Source: Acanthornis magna (taxonomy: Eukaryota; Chordata; Aves; Passeriformes; Acanthizidae). Taken from it: a DNA stretch of 64,000 nt. Positions 51,571 to 63,890 of this stretch are shown here, piece after piece. The stretch is taken from positions 1 to 64,000 of the forward strand of contig JAWUZG010000978.1 of the NCBI GenBank assembly GCA_036785705.1, read 5' to 3'. The position numbers and the translations under genes are program-made. The notes under the pieces were generated by a model. It was not told the origin of the DNA and ran no database searches. It worked only from the letters and a program-made list of their open reading frames with translations. How positions within the stretch are numbered: the first letter of the stretch is position 1; every line of letters begins with the position of its first letter.

Positions 51571-54500
51571 GTCGAGGAGTGAAGAGAGTTTCCTCCCAAG
51601 ATCTGATAAGCTTTTGTATTTTGTTTATTCTACTTCGCATGAGTAGCAGTTATGTTAGAACATAATAGCTTTTTAAAACTTCCTTAGACAATTAAAATTG
51701 TCTCGCTAGACAGAAGTAAATATGTTCTTTTAAAATGCAGAGAAATTTAATTAACTCATTCAAACAGAAAGGGAAGATATATCAATTAACTTCTGTGCAT
51801 TCGTATTAATTACATTCATAATACATTATCAGCTGCAACCACAATATCTCCAAGCAGGATTATGCAATGGGTTCCAAGTAATAAACAGAATAACAAAATT
51901 GTAGTATAGCCTAAATTAATTTATTAATTCACAGTAATGTAATAATGGAAGAAGTTAATTTTCATTCTCCTCGTACATTACCATTTGAATCCAGATAATA
52001 GTGGAAATTCAGTACCTTCAATAAGACGGAAAGAATTCCATCAAGTACGATTAGTGTGCAGGGCAGCTAAATTAAATATTATGTAAGTGCTTTTAATACT
52101 TGTCTTGTCATAGAGCTTTCAAAGATTTTGCATTATCTTTGATTCTTCACTCTAATACATGTAATTGAGATTCAGACTATACCAGAGTACTCATAGCTCT
52201 GAAAGAAATGATCCTCATTATTTCTATCACTGGTTAGTCTTAAATCATTGGTATTGTGGTACTTACAATAGAATATGTTGCTTGTGCTTGCTGGTTACAG
52301 AAAAAAAAAGCTAACCCAGAATTTACTACTGTTTTTGCTTTATTCTGTACATGAATTGTAGTAGTTAATTATTTTCTCTGATTTTTTCATATCTTCCTTC
52401 TCAGCTAGAGCCGGACGCATATTGCAGAGTATTGCAGAACTGTTTCTGCAAATGTGCTTCTTCTTGTTTGCCTTGGAGAAAAGTCAGGCTAATATACTAA
52501 AGTCTTTTGTGTTAGAAAGCTGCAGAAAATTGAATTTGCCCCTTTTAAGGTGTACAGCGATACAATTGTCAAAAAACTTAGAAGGGAATTGACTAGCAGG
52601 AAATGTACAAATATTCTTGTAAGATATATTTTAAGAGACTCCAGTTTTTTGCATGCCCTACACTTCTAAATATTACAGTTATAATTGGCTTCTGGAAAAT
52701 AGTGAAGACATGGGACAATAAAAGGCCCACATTGTTGCCCAGGGCATTGTACACACAAGAACTTCCTTGTGTTTCCGTTCAGTAAGAGATTCCCATCCTG
52801 TTCTCACACAGCTGTGACCAGACAGTGCCCACCTGGCAGGCAGTTGTGAAGAACATGGGTTTTTCTTGTTCTCAGAGCAGCTGAGAAGCTCTGCTCTGGA
52901 GCAAAGGCAAGGAATGGGTGTGATTCTGCTGGAAAGCCAGAAAGGGCCAGAGGGTTCCGGCCTCCTACAATTTTTAAATGACTTAGCAAGCTGTTCTTGC
53001 AATATTATTTTTCAGTAGGTTGTTGCTCTTGAAGATGATAGCATCGATATGAACACATGGAGCTGAAGAAACAGCACTTGCTGTCATGATTTAACCCAGT
53101 GTGTTTATAGTGCAGTACAGATGAACATGGAGTCATTTTCTTCCTGCTGTCTATTGTATTATATCAGTACCTCCCTTAATGCTTCCCCATGCCATCCACC
53201 AAAAAAGAAAGCTTCTCCCAGCTATTCATACACAGTAAAATAATGTCATTAATGTCATTGATTAGGATAATATATGGAAATATATATGAAGTTAAAGAAA
53301 ACATGGCAATTTTCCTGTCTGCAAGTTAGCTCAGAATTAATTATATCCTCTGATTGAAAGGAACTTTGTGAGGTAATTTCTGTGTTTTAAGCGTTATATA
53401 TTTAGCTTCTCTTCTTCATCTCTTCTTTTTTTCTTAGGATTTCACAGCAGGGTACTATTTTACTGTGGGGCATTCCACCTAACCCTCTCTCTAGCAAATC
53501 ATAGCTACTCAAAAGATTTCCATGTTCTGTCTATTTTCCCAGAAGTCTGAGCAAAATGGACATTTTATTTCTCTGAAATAGCATCATCTTGATTTGCGTT
53601 TTATACAAAAAATTTCCCATGGCAAATGCAATTCTAAAATGCCTGCTGGGGGGCGGGGGCGGGGGATGAGTTTTTCATAGTAGTATTCACTGTTTCAGTT
53701 AAATTTCAAAATTATCACTGTCTGGAACAGAAACATTCAGGCTGCACAGGTTTTCAGACTCTCCAGAAAATTGCACCTGCAGTCCTGATACAATTAAACC
53801 CAAGCAATTTGGTAAGTTTCTCTCAGTTTTACTTGAGGTAAATTGAAGAAATATCTTGAGTAAAGCCTGTACCAGACGTTTCTTAAGGCAGTTCCTACAG
53901 AAAATAAGCTGAGCTGTGGAAACAACATAGCAAGATAAGAAAGAGCAAAGTTCATATCTCTCTGCATCCAACTTCAGTATTATTAGACATAATTCTTCCC
54001 TTGGGCATCTCTAACCCAAACCACCCACAAAACTAGCCCAGTCACTAGCTGAGCAGGGAGAGGCTGCCTTTGAATTGTCAGGACTTGGGTAGCAAAGTCT
54101 GCATTACCCCCTTGGTTTGAAAAGATTCAACACTTCTGGAGATCAGTCTGATCTTTTGGAGGAGTTGACCCTATTCCAGGAGATGCTAGTCAGAATGATC
54201 TTTTGGGATGCTGGTCCACATGTGGGAATTAATTTAGTCTGTTGAGTTCTCACCAGCACCTCAGACACACAGACAGCATTGTTTGGATTAGCTTCTGAAT
54301 TACTCCAGCTTTTGACAAAAAAAGAACTATAGGTCATTGATTTCAGATACTGGAGGGTTCAGCTCCTATTGCCAAGGAAGTGTGGGGGTTTTCTTTCTTC
54401 GTGTTTTCATTACAGAGTCATAGAAACAAAAGAAAAAGGCCCAGTGGGTCATTAAGGTTTTTTTCCTTTTAGCAGTGCTCTCTTTCTTCTGGTGTATTGT

Positions 54501-57500
54501 TCTCTATCTGTCATCCCTTGTATTAAATCTACTTAACTCAATGAGACATACCTAAGAGTATTCTGTAGTGTTCAAGTGTCTTCTCAGTAGAAAAGTTAGA
54601 ATTATGATAAAAAGTCATGCATTTTTATAACACAAAATTGAGATAACATGTACAAAGCTAGAACTGTGTAAAAGGGGAAGGTTCCAGAGGTGTCTGATAG
54701 TCAAAATATGTTTTGCAGGCATAAGCTAAATGACCTCAGGGACTTTCTTGTTTTGTCTGTTTCAATGGATAGATGAATCTCTAATTTAAGTGGGGAAGGG
54801 AAAAACCTCCTTTTCTTCCAGTCCAATGTACAAACAAGTCAGTGAAATAAGTCGTGTGTTATTAAGAATCCTCTAAGACCTCGTTTTCCATTTTGAGCCT
54901 TTTAAAGCCTCAATTTAGAGGAGTGTGGAGCATAATTAACATGTAGAATAGTCAGGATTTGCAGAACAGTATAAATTAGACCTGTTTGAAGTAGCTTTGT
55001 TAATCCTGTTTTCAAGACCCACCTATATTGTCCCTAGAAATCTCTAGCAAGTTACACTGTGGTGGAGAGTTTGTGGCTAAGAATATATTTATAATCAATA
55101 GAGGACACAGCCTGAGGTAGAGTAAATTTAAATTGGAAACTAAAGGTCTCGTCCCGTGGGGACATGGAGGACCCTCAATTCATTCTACATAAATGGTTAT
55201 TGGTACAGTGCATCTCCATGCAGAATGGAGTCCCTCGATGGTTTCTGTTTTCTCTTGTCAAGTCAAAAAATGGTTCCAGATACAAACCTTTTTTTTTTTC
55301 TTTCCCTGAAGGTCTCTGTTCTTCCTTTCCTTCTTATCAAAAGTCTGCTGAATCTGATTAAGTGGTAGGATTAATGAAAATAGAAGCATTAGATTTTGTC
55401 ATGTTCCATGTTAGTTGAAGATTTGAGGGGTTTGCTTTAATTTGAGAGAAATGGAGAATGCTACCTGTATTAAGGCAAGTATAACTTAAGGTTACTGTTG
55501 TTCCTCAGTCAAGCCACTGTAGTTTCTCCAGTTCTGCCCTTTATCTCCTCCTTAGTGAAAGCTCTACTGCGTATATAAAAAGAGGAAAAGGAAAAAAGTG
55601 AGTCTGTCCAAGGTCGCGAGCTGGCCTTTCTATTGCCGTGGTTCTTCTGTGACTGTTTGTTGTGCACTCTAGCACATGCAAGGAAATGTGACAATTCCCT
55701 GTCCCAGCAGGTTCCCCTGCTCCTGATGATGTGCCCCCAGAAATTCTGTTGTTGAACAAGCTTCTCACTCTAATAAAAACTTTAGGTTTTCAGATCAGGA
55801 AACTGTAAACCAAGTAACTGTAACAACTCTGCTGCTCTGAGGTTCTTGAACACATCTGGCAAAAACTGAGATCTCTTTTCAGAAGTGACTGACAACACCT
55901 TGGCAGCAAACTCAGTAGAAGCCACTCCTGGCAGCCATTTGTTGCTTTTTCAGTTGTGCATTTACAGCAGGCTTTGTATCCACACCGCCTCCACCCACTG
56001 AAAGGGACAGCATAATAAACAGAAAAGGTGGCAATGCTGAAACCAAAGGGAGCTTCATCAGCTGCTGTCGCTGCCAGGGCTGTCTGATTTGCTGTAGAAC
56101 CCAACAGCAAAGTGCAGCAGTACACTCGGTGTGCTCAAAGAATTGGCTTAGCAGAGGGAAAGAGAAAAAATCCTATTTCTTTCTCGTTTTAGTATGTAGC
56201 TTGCGACACAAATACAGCAGAAATCTTGGTTGTCATTTGAAGAGTGAGACTCGAAGTTCAGTCATTACACTGTGAACTTGAAGATAGGTGCAAATGTCAG
56301 TGTAACTTGTGCTGCGTGGTTGAATCAATACCTCCAAAACAGGACCCGTAGCAACGTTCTCTGAATGAAGTGGATTACACCGCCAGCACAGCCTTTGAAA
56401 AAGTGAATTTGTTAGTGAGATCCTATCTAGTAAGTCGGTAACTCAAAACCAGTTTCCTTTTCTTAAATGCTATCATGATAGCAGCAGCAAATTGAAAAAA
56501 AAATTACAACTTCCCCTTTGAAAAAACAGATGGAAAGAGGCTGCCTTCTGCCTTGTGATGGATGACTGATAGGTATCAGAATTTCTGCAGTGATGTAGGA
56601 AAATGTTTTGTTCACTGTTTTTTTTTTAAATAAATTGGAATCTCATGGTTGGCTGGCTCTTAGTAGGCAGAACTGCAGGGAAATAACATTTCTTCTCCAG
56701 ACTTTCTAAATGACTTTCACACGTGGATACCTGGCATTCATACCTCAGCACTCCTTAACCTCAGCTGGTATTTATTCTCCTTCCCTGTCCCCTGTGTTCC
56801 AAACACATGGGTGTCTGTCACCCCGAGCAGGCTTAAGGAAAGACTTAAAGCCCATAAGGCCAGTTACTGCCTCGGAAGTAAAGTTGCCTTTGTGCCTCAG
56901 CAGCAGAAGTAAGAGAAAGCCTTGGAACTGTTTCCCCCTTGGAAGGTGGAGAAGGGGAGTCTTCCAACACTTGCTATTGCCTTTTCAAAATCTCTCGTCT
57001 TTTGTGCTTATTATGGCCATCAGGTTAGAAAATTCCAGAGAGAGATAACAAGCATCACCAATTATTCTTGTCTCATGATTCAAAATTGCCCTTTTAACGC
57101 AGGCTGTTAATAACCTGCTTGATGTTGTTGTACCACATGAAACGATCATTTCAAGGCCAACTTTTGTTCTTTATTAGAGGTCATTAGCTTGATAAATATG
57201 CTGGGCTTTTCCACTGCTGATCTGGAAATTATTTTAGGTATATTTTGCACAATCCTGAATTGTTTTAGATAGGTAACAGAGAACCAGGATTCACTTCTAC
57301 CTTATCAATGTCATACGCTTTAGTTAATGGGTTTAGTATGTATATACTCCATAATATATATTTTAGGAGAAAAATCAGCATCTCGTTCCATTTTGTGATA
57401 CTTGAACTAAACACAACTAAGAGTAAAATGTAGTTTTCTAAATCCAGAATCTGTTAAATATTTTGAAGGAGCACACTCACTCCTTCAAATAAGTGGGAGT

Positions 57501-58725
57501 GTAATAAAGCCATTCTTTAAGTAAATAAACACTAAAAATTAAAAGTAAAACCAGCACAAATAGAACTGGTAAAAGTTAATAGTCAGCAATTTAAAATCTT
57601 AGCACAGCCTTATAGAATTCTGGAAGATACATTATCCCTTGTCAGTGGCTGCCAGAGTAGATCCTATTCAAAGCAGAAGATCTTGAAAAAGCATTGCTAA
57701 TCCCATGGAAGAAACTGTGAGGTTGAAAAAAATACAAATTATAAGAGGGCTTTTTGACTTCAGGCTTCAGCCTTTTATATTCAGCTTGTAAATCTTCCCC
57801 AGATAAGCACAGAAAAATTGTCTCATTCTAAAATAAGTTATTCATGCAACTGTTTAGGTTTGGACTTATGTAGGAAAACAGGGAATGAAGAGGCATTTCT
57901 CTGGAAGAAGTGTGGTTCTTTCCTGGCTTTTCCTCTCCAATTTCCCAGCATTTCCTCCAATTCAATTTGTGTTGGTTGTAATTTGGGCTATTCAGCTCCA
58001 CAGACTGAAAATCAAAAACTGCTGAAGACCCACTATTCGTGTGTTGATAACTTCAGTACTTTGAAATGAGGAAACAAAAACGGTCATCATCTTGTATTCA
58101 GCTTTGACGTCACTGTGTGTTTTTTCTGAAGAGCAGGTGGATCTCGTGGGTGGCTGTGGCAAAACATAAAAGGCTTAAGACTATACACCATATATTTTTC
58201 TCACAGCAGCCTACAGAGGTACATGAGCTTGCAGGACTAACTAAATATGGATTTTGGCACATACAGATGGACTGCAGGCCAGAAAAGTCAGGGGATATGC
58301 TGTTGGCCTTGTGAGATGACTGCTAAAGCGAATCTTTGCAAACGTACCTATTTCTCCTTCCTCATTTGTCTGCGTAACCATTCCCACATTGCCCACGGTG
58401 CAGGTTGTGAGCTGTACATCTTTGAAACTGTTTATTTACTAGCTTTATTCTCAGTGCCATGACTCTATTTTAAGGTTTCCTTAGGGCTGTAATTGTGGCT
58501 ACATTTAAAATGTCCAGTGCTGTAATGCTGGAAACCTGGCCATTCTAAAAGGAGTTACAAAAATGTAAATCCTGAATGGTTTTTCACTGAATGGCAGAAG
58601 AGGAAGAACTTTGTTTTCTCAAGTGGGTGCTTGATAGATAACTGCGCTGCAAATATTCCAGATATGCTTTTGTCTCGCTCTCAGATACAGAACTTTATCT
58701 TCTTTTCTCTCTCTCCTTCTTGCAG
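51571..58725 (+). other. CDH2: Intron 15 of the CDH2 copy
   Basis: Phase-0 intron of about 7.2 kb with a weak donor (gtcgag). It contains copy B of the ~280-bp direct repeat (56542-56817) and a G-rich tract near 53648-53666. Nothing else is recognised. Confidence 0.65.
56542..56817. repeat. Long direct repeat, copy B
   Basis: About 276 bp matching 14091-14375 on the same strand, from TGCCTTCTGCCTTGTGATGG to GGGTGTCTG. Outside these limits the two sequences are unrelated. Confidence 0.88.
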
Positions 58726-58932
58726 GGACTTAAAGCAGCCGACAATGATCCTACAGCCTCTCCCCAGGACTCCCCCTTAGTCTTTAACTCTGAAGGAAGA
58801 GGCTCCACTGCAGGATCCTTGAGCTCTCTTCTCTCCTCAATTCGTGGTGGTGAGCAAGACTATGACTACCGAAATGACTGGGGCCCACGTGTCAGGAAAC
58901 TTGTTGAGATGTACTGCGGAGGTGATGACTGA
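58726..58932 (+). pseudogene. CDH2: CDH2 exon 16 (beta-catenin-binding tail and stop)
   Basis: Acceptor cttgcag, then [68 protein letters not shown] and TGA at 58930-58932. The C-terminus is recognisable, but the beta-catenin-binding core is damaged: PYDSLLVFDYEG is [12 protein letters not shown], losing both tyrosines and one acidic residue. The serine patch is also changed. The frame is open to the normal stop. Confidence 0.93.
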
Positions 58933-60145
58933 ACTTCAAAGTGAGCTTTGGTTTTGGACAAGTACAAACATTTCAACTGATATTCCCCAAAAGCATCCGG
59001 AAGCTAGGCTTTAACTTTGTAGTCTACTAGCACAAGTGCTTGCTGAAGGCTTTGGCTTAGGCTGCAAACCAATTTGGGCTCCGTGGAATATCAGTGATCC
59101 AATGCTGTTTGGAAAAAAATACTGAGCTCAGTTACACTTGAATTTTACAGCACAGAAGCACTGGGATTTTATGTGCCTTTTTGTACCTTTTTCAGGTCGG
59201 AATTAGTTTTATGTTTAAGGCTTTAATGATACTGATTTTTGAAATGATGCATTAAAGAGACAAAATATGTTGGGGTGGGGAGGAGTAAGGTGAAACACAA
59301 TATACTTCAACATGCTTTTGTTACACCGCATTGCTTTTATTAAAATAAGGAGATGAAAAATAAACCAAAAAATCCTCATGGAACAATTTTATTATCTGGG
59401 AGAGAAGACCATGAGGTGGAACAATGTACATTACTTCTAGTTTTAGATGTTAGAGGACTTTTTTCACTAAAATTCTAAAACTTATGCTGCTGGTTGCAAA
59501 TAAAGGGAGTTTTCATATCACCAGTTTGTAGCAGAATTTTTTTTTTCTTATGCTAGAATGTTAGACACATTTTGGTCTTAATCCATGTACACTTTTTGGG
59601 TTTTTTTGTTTTTTTTTTTAATTTCTAGTATTTTTTTCCCACTTCACAGTAAAAAATGGTATGTGTATGTAATGTTTTATTGGCATAGTCTGTGGAGAAG
59701 TGCAGAAACTTCAGAATTATTATTTGTATTATTTGGACTATGGATTCAGGTTTTTGCATGTTTATGTCTTTCGTTATAGATAAAGTATTTACAAAACAGG
59801 TTGCAAACAAGTGACATTGATTCAATTGTTGAACTGTAGTTAGAGTACTTAATTTTTTTTTTTTTTTGTTTGTTTGTTTGTTTGTTTGGGGAGGGAGAAA
59901 AGTTCTTAGCACAAAAAAATTTTACATAATTTGTACCAAAAAAAGGGGGGAATGGGAGTTGGCCTGATACTGGTGGCACGAGAAAATATACAGTATATTT
60001 TGGGGGCGGGGAGGGGAGGGGAGGAAGGAGCTTTCAAACTGGAGAGACTTCTGAGAACAGCTTTGCCTCTGTATTGTGTACCAGAATACGAATGATACAC
60101 CTCTGACCCCAGTGTTCTGAATAAAATGCTAGTTTTGGATCTGGT
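58933..60145 (+). other. CDH2: CDH2-derived 3' UTR with poly(A) signals
   Basis: Downstream of the stop the sequence still resembles the vertebrate CDH2 3' UTR as recalled, most clearly near 60050-60140 (TTGCCTCTGTATTGTG, ATGATACACCTCTGACC, CTGAATAAAATGCTAG). An AATAAA at 60120-60125 is the likely ancestral poly(A) signal; another AATAAA lies at 59499-59504. A (GTTT)n tract at about 59868-59888 and a G-rich block at 60002-60030 lie within it. Presence of the UTR shows that the duplicated segment extended past the gene end. The exact cleavage point is inferred. Confidence 0.75.
60002..60030 (+). other. Potential G-quadruplex in the 3' UTR
   Basis: Four runs of at least four G separated by single bases (GGGGGCGGGGAGGGG and continuing). 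This fits the canonical G-quadruplex pattern with very short loops. Confidence 0.8.
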
Positions 60146-61640
60146 GCTTGGTTTGGCATTTTTTCTTCTACCTGAGCAGCCCTGACTACAGTAAATAAAA
60201 TGTACACAAAACGTGTTTGAGTGCTGTGAGAAGTTGTGTGCGCTTCTTCAGCATTTCGTACTGCTGGACTGGAAACAAGCTGCATGTAGGAGAATGCCCA
60301 GCACAAATTTGGAAGGCAGGTTCCCAGTAAAAGCGAAGTGATCTGTGCTGGGATTTCTGGGAATTCACAATTTTCAGTTCCCCACCGATGGCTAGCTCGT
60401 TGGTTTAATGTGCATTATCTAAATAATAGAAATTGCATCACTTTTGGCTTATTTTTAGATTGGCAGTTTAAGGAGCGTGTGATTATGCTGCGGATTGCAT
60501 AAATAAAATAAATTGCGGATTGTGGCAGTCACCTGCCGCCTGGACTATTTTGTGCTGAAGTGAAGACAAGCCCCTGCTAACCTGAATACACATCAAATAT
60601 CCTTCAAGGAGGTGCTGATGGTCATGGAGCTCTATCAAAAAGCCCCATCAGGAGATCTGTCATTACTAAACATGTGTCTGACCTGTTACCATGATTTCCT
60701 TGCAAACAAAGCAAGCATAGTAGGTACAGCAGCTCTGCCTTTGTTCTCTTGCAGCAATCTGCTCAGGTTAATGCCTACATTTACAGACATTAAGGATCTA
60801 ACTGCGAATAGTGTGAAGCTCAAACTCAGCAGAAACACCACAGTTCCCCAGTGGACAGGGAAGGGAACCAGGCCCTGGGCGTGGCAGAGCCACCAGGGCC
60901 AGCTGGGTGGGCAGCAGCTCATCTGAGGGGGAAGGTCTTCACTGGTGCCACATCCCTGCTTCCTCAGCACTCACACCATAATTTACATCATTCGACTGCG
61001 ACCTTGGGAGGTAAATCCTGAAATCTAAGTTGGGGAATGTTAGATGCTACATGGGGGTTGTCTCCACTGTGCTTTTCATGGCCGCATCTCCTTCCTTCTT
61101 GCTTCTGATGAAAGGTAGAAATCCTCTGAGGTTGGGATATACTATTTCAGCCTCTGCACACCTGGCTATCATTTATATTGTTCATTTGCAACTATAACTT
61201 AACGCTGTAATAAAGCCTTGATTTTTGGGTAATGTATCAAAGTTGCCAACGACCACCTTTAAGCTATTTCCAAATTCAATTTGCAATATAAGGAAAAAAG
61301 GATGTAGATAGGACGTGGAAAATTAAAATCTGACCAGGCATAGCTATGTAAGGAAAACTTCCATAAAGGGCAGGATTTAAACTGTAAATGCATGTTAAAC
61401 AAGCAAAAGACTAAGCAGCTTTGTTTCCATTGGGTTCCAGAACCTCACAGCAGTCTCCTGCACTCCAGGAGCAGCCGCTGTTTGCCATTTCAGCCTTGCT
61501 TTCCTGAGGTTCCATAACCTCCTCGTGGTCACCTGGGCCCAGGGAGGCCCCACTGTGTCACATGAGAGCCTTGGGGCCAAGAGATTCCATGGCCTCAAAA
61601 TGCTCTGCAGCCCCAAATTTTCCCTGTTTCCCTCTCCTTT
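60146..61640. other. Flanking DNA downstream of the CDH2 copy
   Basis: No gene is supported. GC content rises toward the right. Several AATAAA hexamers (for example near 60190 and 60500) have no associated gene. Confidence 0.5.
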
Positions 61641-62034
61641 TGCCCGGGCTGGCTTCCCCCCTGCCCCCAGCGCTGGGCTGGGAGCAGCCAAGAGCCCCGC
61701 GCTGCCCATCCCGACCTGTCCCGGCTCCATCCCCGCTCCTCCCGCGGCCTGCGAGGGCTATGGGAAACGGCGGAGGAGGAAGAGGAGGAGGAGGAGGAGG
61801 GAGGAAGGAGCAGTGCGGGAAGCTATGGAGGGAGGAGGAGCGGGAGAAGGGATTGGGGGAAGGAGGAGAAGGAGGTGGGATTGGGGCGGAGAGGAGGAGG
61901 GGAAGACTGCCAGAGGGGGAGGAGCGGGAGGAAACCGAGGGACAAAGGAGAGGCAGAAAGGAGCCACGCGGTTTGGGTCTCCCTGAATTCGCAGCCCCCC
62001 CTGGACCATCGCCGCCCCATCCCGCAGGTGAGGG
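61641..62034. promoter_or_regulatory. GC-rich, polypurine block; possible promoter/5' exon of an unidentified gene
   Basis: A CpG-bearing stretch (about 61690-61780) is followed by about 200 bp of nearly pure G/A on the + strand, including a (GGA)n run near 61765-61805, and then by CATCCCGCAG|gtgagg at about 62028, a good splice-donor match. This is the usual look of a vertebrate 5' UTR exon, but no conserved protein is readable, and open frames in both directions are compositional. Could equally be a simple repeat region. Confidence 0.3.
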
Positions 62035-62134
62035 GGGAAGGGGAGATCGCCCCAAATATCCGGGGGGTCCCTGGGTTTGTGATGTTTTTGGGGGTGATCT
62101 TTGGAGCTTGCAGGACTCCAAACCCGAGCCGCAG

Positions 62135-62346
62135 ATGCCACTCGGGGGAAATTGGGGGTCCCCAGGAGGTGTTTCTGGGGTGTCCCAGTGACGGTGCCGG
62201 CAGAGCCCCGATGGGGGCGGGGGATGCGGGTCCCCCCGCGGTGGGGGTTGGGCTCTGCCCGGGCCGGGCCCTCCAAGCTCTGCCCGGGGCCACGTGCGGA
62301 CCGGCGGGGGAGGGGGGGACAGCAGTTTTGGGGACCCCCGGGAGCC
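62135..62346. repeat. GC-rich module, copy A
   Basis: Begins ATGCCACTCGGGGG and contains GGGGGTCCCCAGGAGGTG, GGGGTTGGGCTCTGCC, GGGGCCACGTG and TTTTGGGGACCCCCGGGAG in the same order as copy B at 63718-63890. It lies at the left edge of the CCCAGT minisatellite. Confidence 0.75.
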
Positions 62347-62519
62347 TCGGCTTCCCTAAGCGGGACCCCAGGGAGAGGAGAGGAGAGCCCCAGAACTGCG
62401 GAGCGGGGACCCCGCGAGGGGCAATCCCTGGGATTGCTGGGACCCCTGGTGGGGGGCTCTGGGGGCTGGAGGGGCGGGATGGCCCAAAGGGGTTCAGGGC
62501 TGCCGGGTCCTGGAAGTGG

Positions 62520-63715
62520 CTGCTCCCAGTATGGGCCCAGTTGCCCCCCCCCACCCCGTGTGGTTCCAGTTTCCTCGTCACTCCCAGGATGAGCCCAGTC
62601 ACTCCCACTCATGCCCTGTTGTGATGCAATTTGCCCCCAGCATGGTCCCAGTTCCCGCCAGCACATTCCCAGTCTCTCCCACTATGGTCCCAGTCACCAC
62701 CAGCATGGTCTCAGGCACTCCCAGTATATCCCAGTTGCCCTGAACATTCTCTTAGTCATTCCCAGGCACTCCCAGTTCCCTCAGCATGGTTCACTTGCCC
62801 CCAGGATTATCCCAGTCACTGCCAGTAGATCCCAGTTGCCAGCAGCATGCACCCTCTCATTCCCAGTTGCTCCCAGTATATCCCCAGTTGGCTCCCAGCA
62901 TGGGCCTAGTAGCTCCCAGTAAGCCCCAGTCAGGATCGGCTGACACCCACTATCATCCCAGTATGATCCCAGTCTCTCCCAGTATGATGCTAGTGGCCCC
63001 CAATGTGATCCCAGTTGCTCCCTGTCAATGCCAGCATGAGCCCAGTGGCCTCCAGTATGATCCCTGCGACTCCCTGTCTCTCCCAGTATATCCCAGTTGC
63101 CCCCAGCATGCTCCCAGACATTCCCACTTCCTCCCAGTTGCTTTCAGCATGATTCCAGTTGGCCACAGCTGCTCCAAGTCAATCCCAGTATGATTCCAGT
63201 CACTCTCAGTGTGATCCCAGTCTCCCCCAGCATGGGCCCAGATGCTCCCACTGTGATCCCAGTATGATTCCAGTTGCCCCCAGCATAGTTCAGTTGTTCC
63301 CAGTTCCTTGCAGTATGATCCCACTTGCCCCCAGTGGCCCCAAGTACAGTCCCAGTCCCTCTCAGCAGGGTCCCAGTCATGCCCAGTTGCCCCAGTGTGG
63401 TCCCAGCTGTTCCGAGGGTGGTTCCAATCAGCCCAGTGTGGTTTCAGACACTCCCAGTATATCCCAGTTGGTCTCAGCATGCTCATAGTCATTCCCAATC
63501 AGTGCCAATTGCCCCAGTAAGGTTCTAGTTCCCTCAGAATGATCCCAGTCTTTCCCAGTTACTCCCAGTTGCTGCCAGTATGATCCCAGTTGTCCCAGCT
63601 GTGGTCTCAGTCCCCCTCAGCATGGTTCCAGTAGCTTCCAGTTGATCCCTGTTGCTCCCAATGTGTCCAGAGTTTCCTCCCAACATGGGCCCAGTAACCC
63701 CCAGTCAGGTTATGC
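62520..63715. repeat. CCCAGT minisatellite
   Basis: About 1.2 kb of imperfect 10-20 bp units such as CCCAGTATGATCCCAGT and CCCAGTTGCTCCCAG, present on the + strand throughout. All apparent open frames here (proline/serine/glutamine-rich) are repeat artefacts. Confidence 0.92.
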
Positions 63716-63717
63716 AA

Positions 63718-63890
63718 ATGCCCCTCAGGGGGACATTGGGGGGTCCCCGGGAGATGTTTTTGGGGGGTCCTGGTGGCTGCTGCTGGCAGATCCCCACAGG
63801 TTGGGGGTTGGGCTCTGCCTGGGGCCACATGGGGATCACACAGGACTGGTGGGCAATTGGGGACACCGGTTTTGGGGACCCCTGGGAGAG
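63718..63890. repeat. GC-rich module, copy B
   Basis: Begins ATGCCCCTCAGGGGG and repeats the landmarks of copy A in order: GGGGGGTCCCCGGGAGATG, GGGGTTGGGCTCTGCC, GGGGCCACATG and TTTTGGGGACCCCTGGGAG. It is shorter than copy A by internal deletions. It continues into GC-rich DNA to the window end. Confidence 0.75.

Noticed and set aside
54411..54460. Possible CR1 tail (ACAGAGTCATAGAAAC)
   Set aside because: Too short and lacks the GGTCCCTTCCAACC block; similarity may be chance.
61758..62666. 302-codon minus-strand open frame and overlapping 187-261 codon frames on both strands
   Set aside because: Stop codons are rare because the DNA is GC-rich and purine-biased. Several frames are open at once and none shows a known domain or codon bias favouring it.
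62516..63498. Pro/Ser/Gln-rich frames in the right-hand region
   Set aside because: Direct translation of the CCCAGT minisatellite in all frames.
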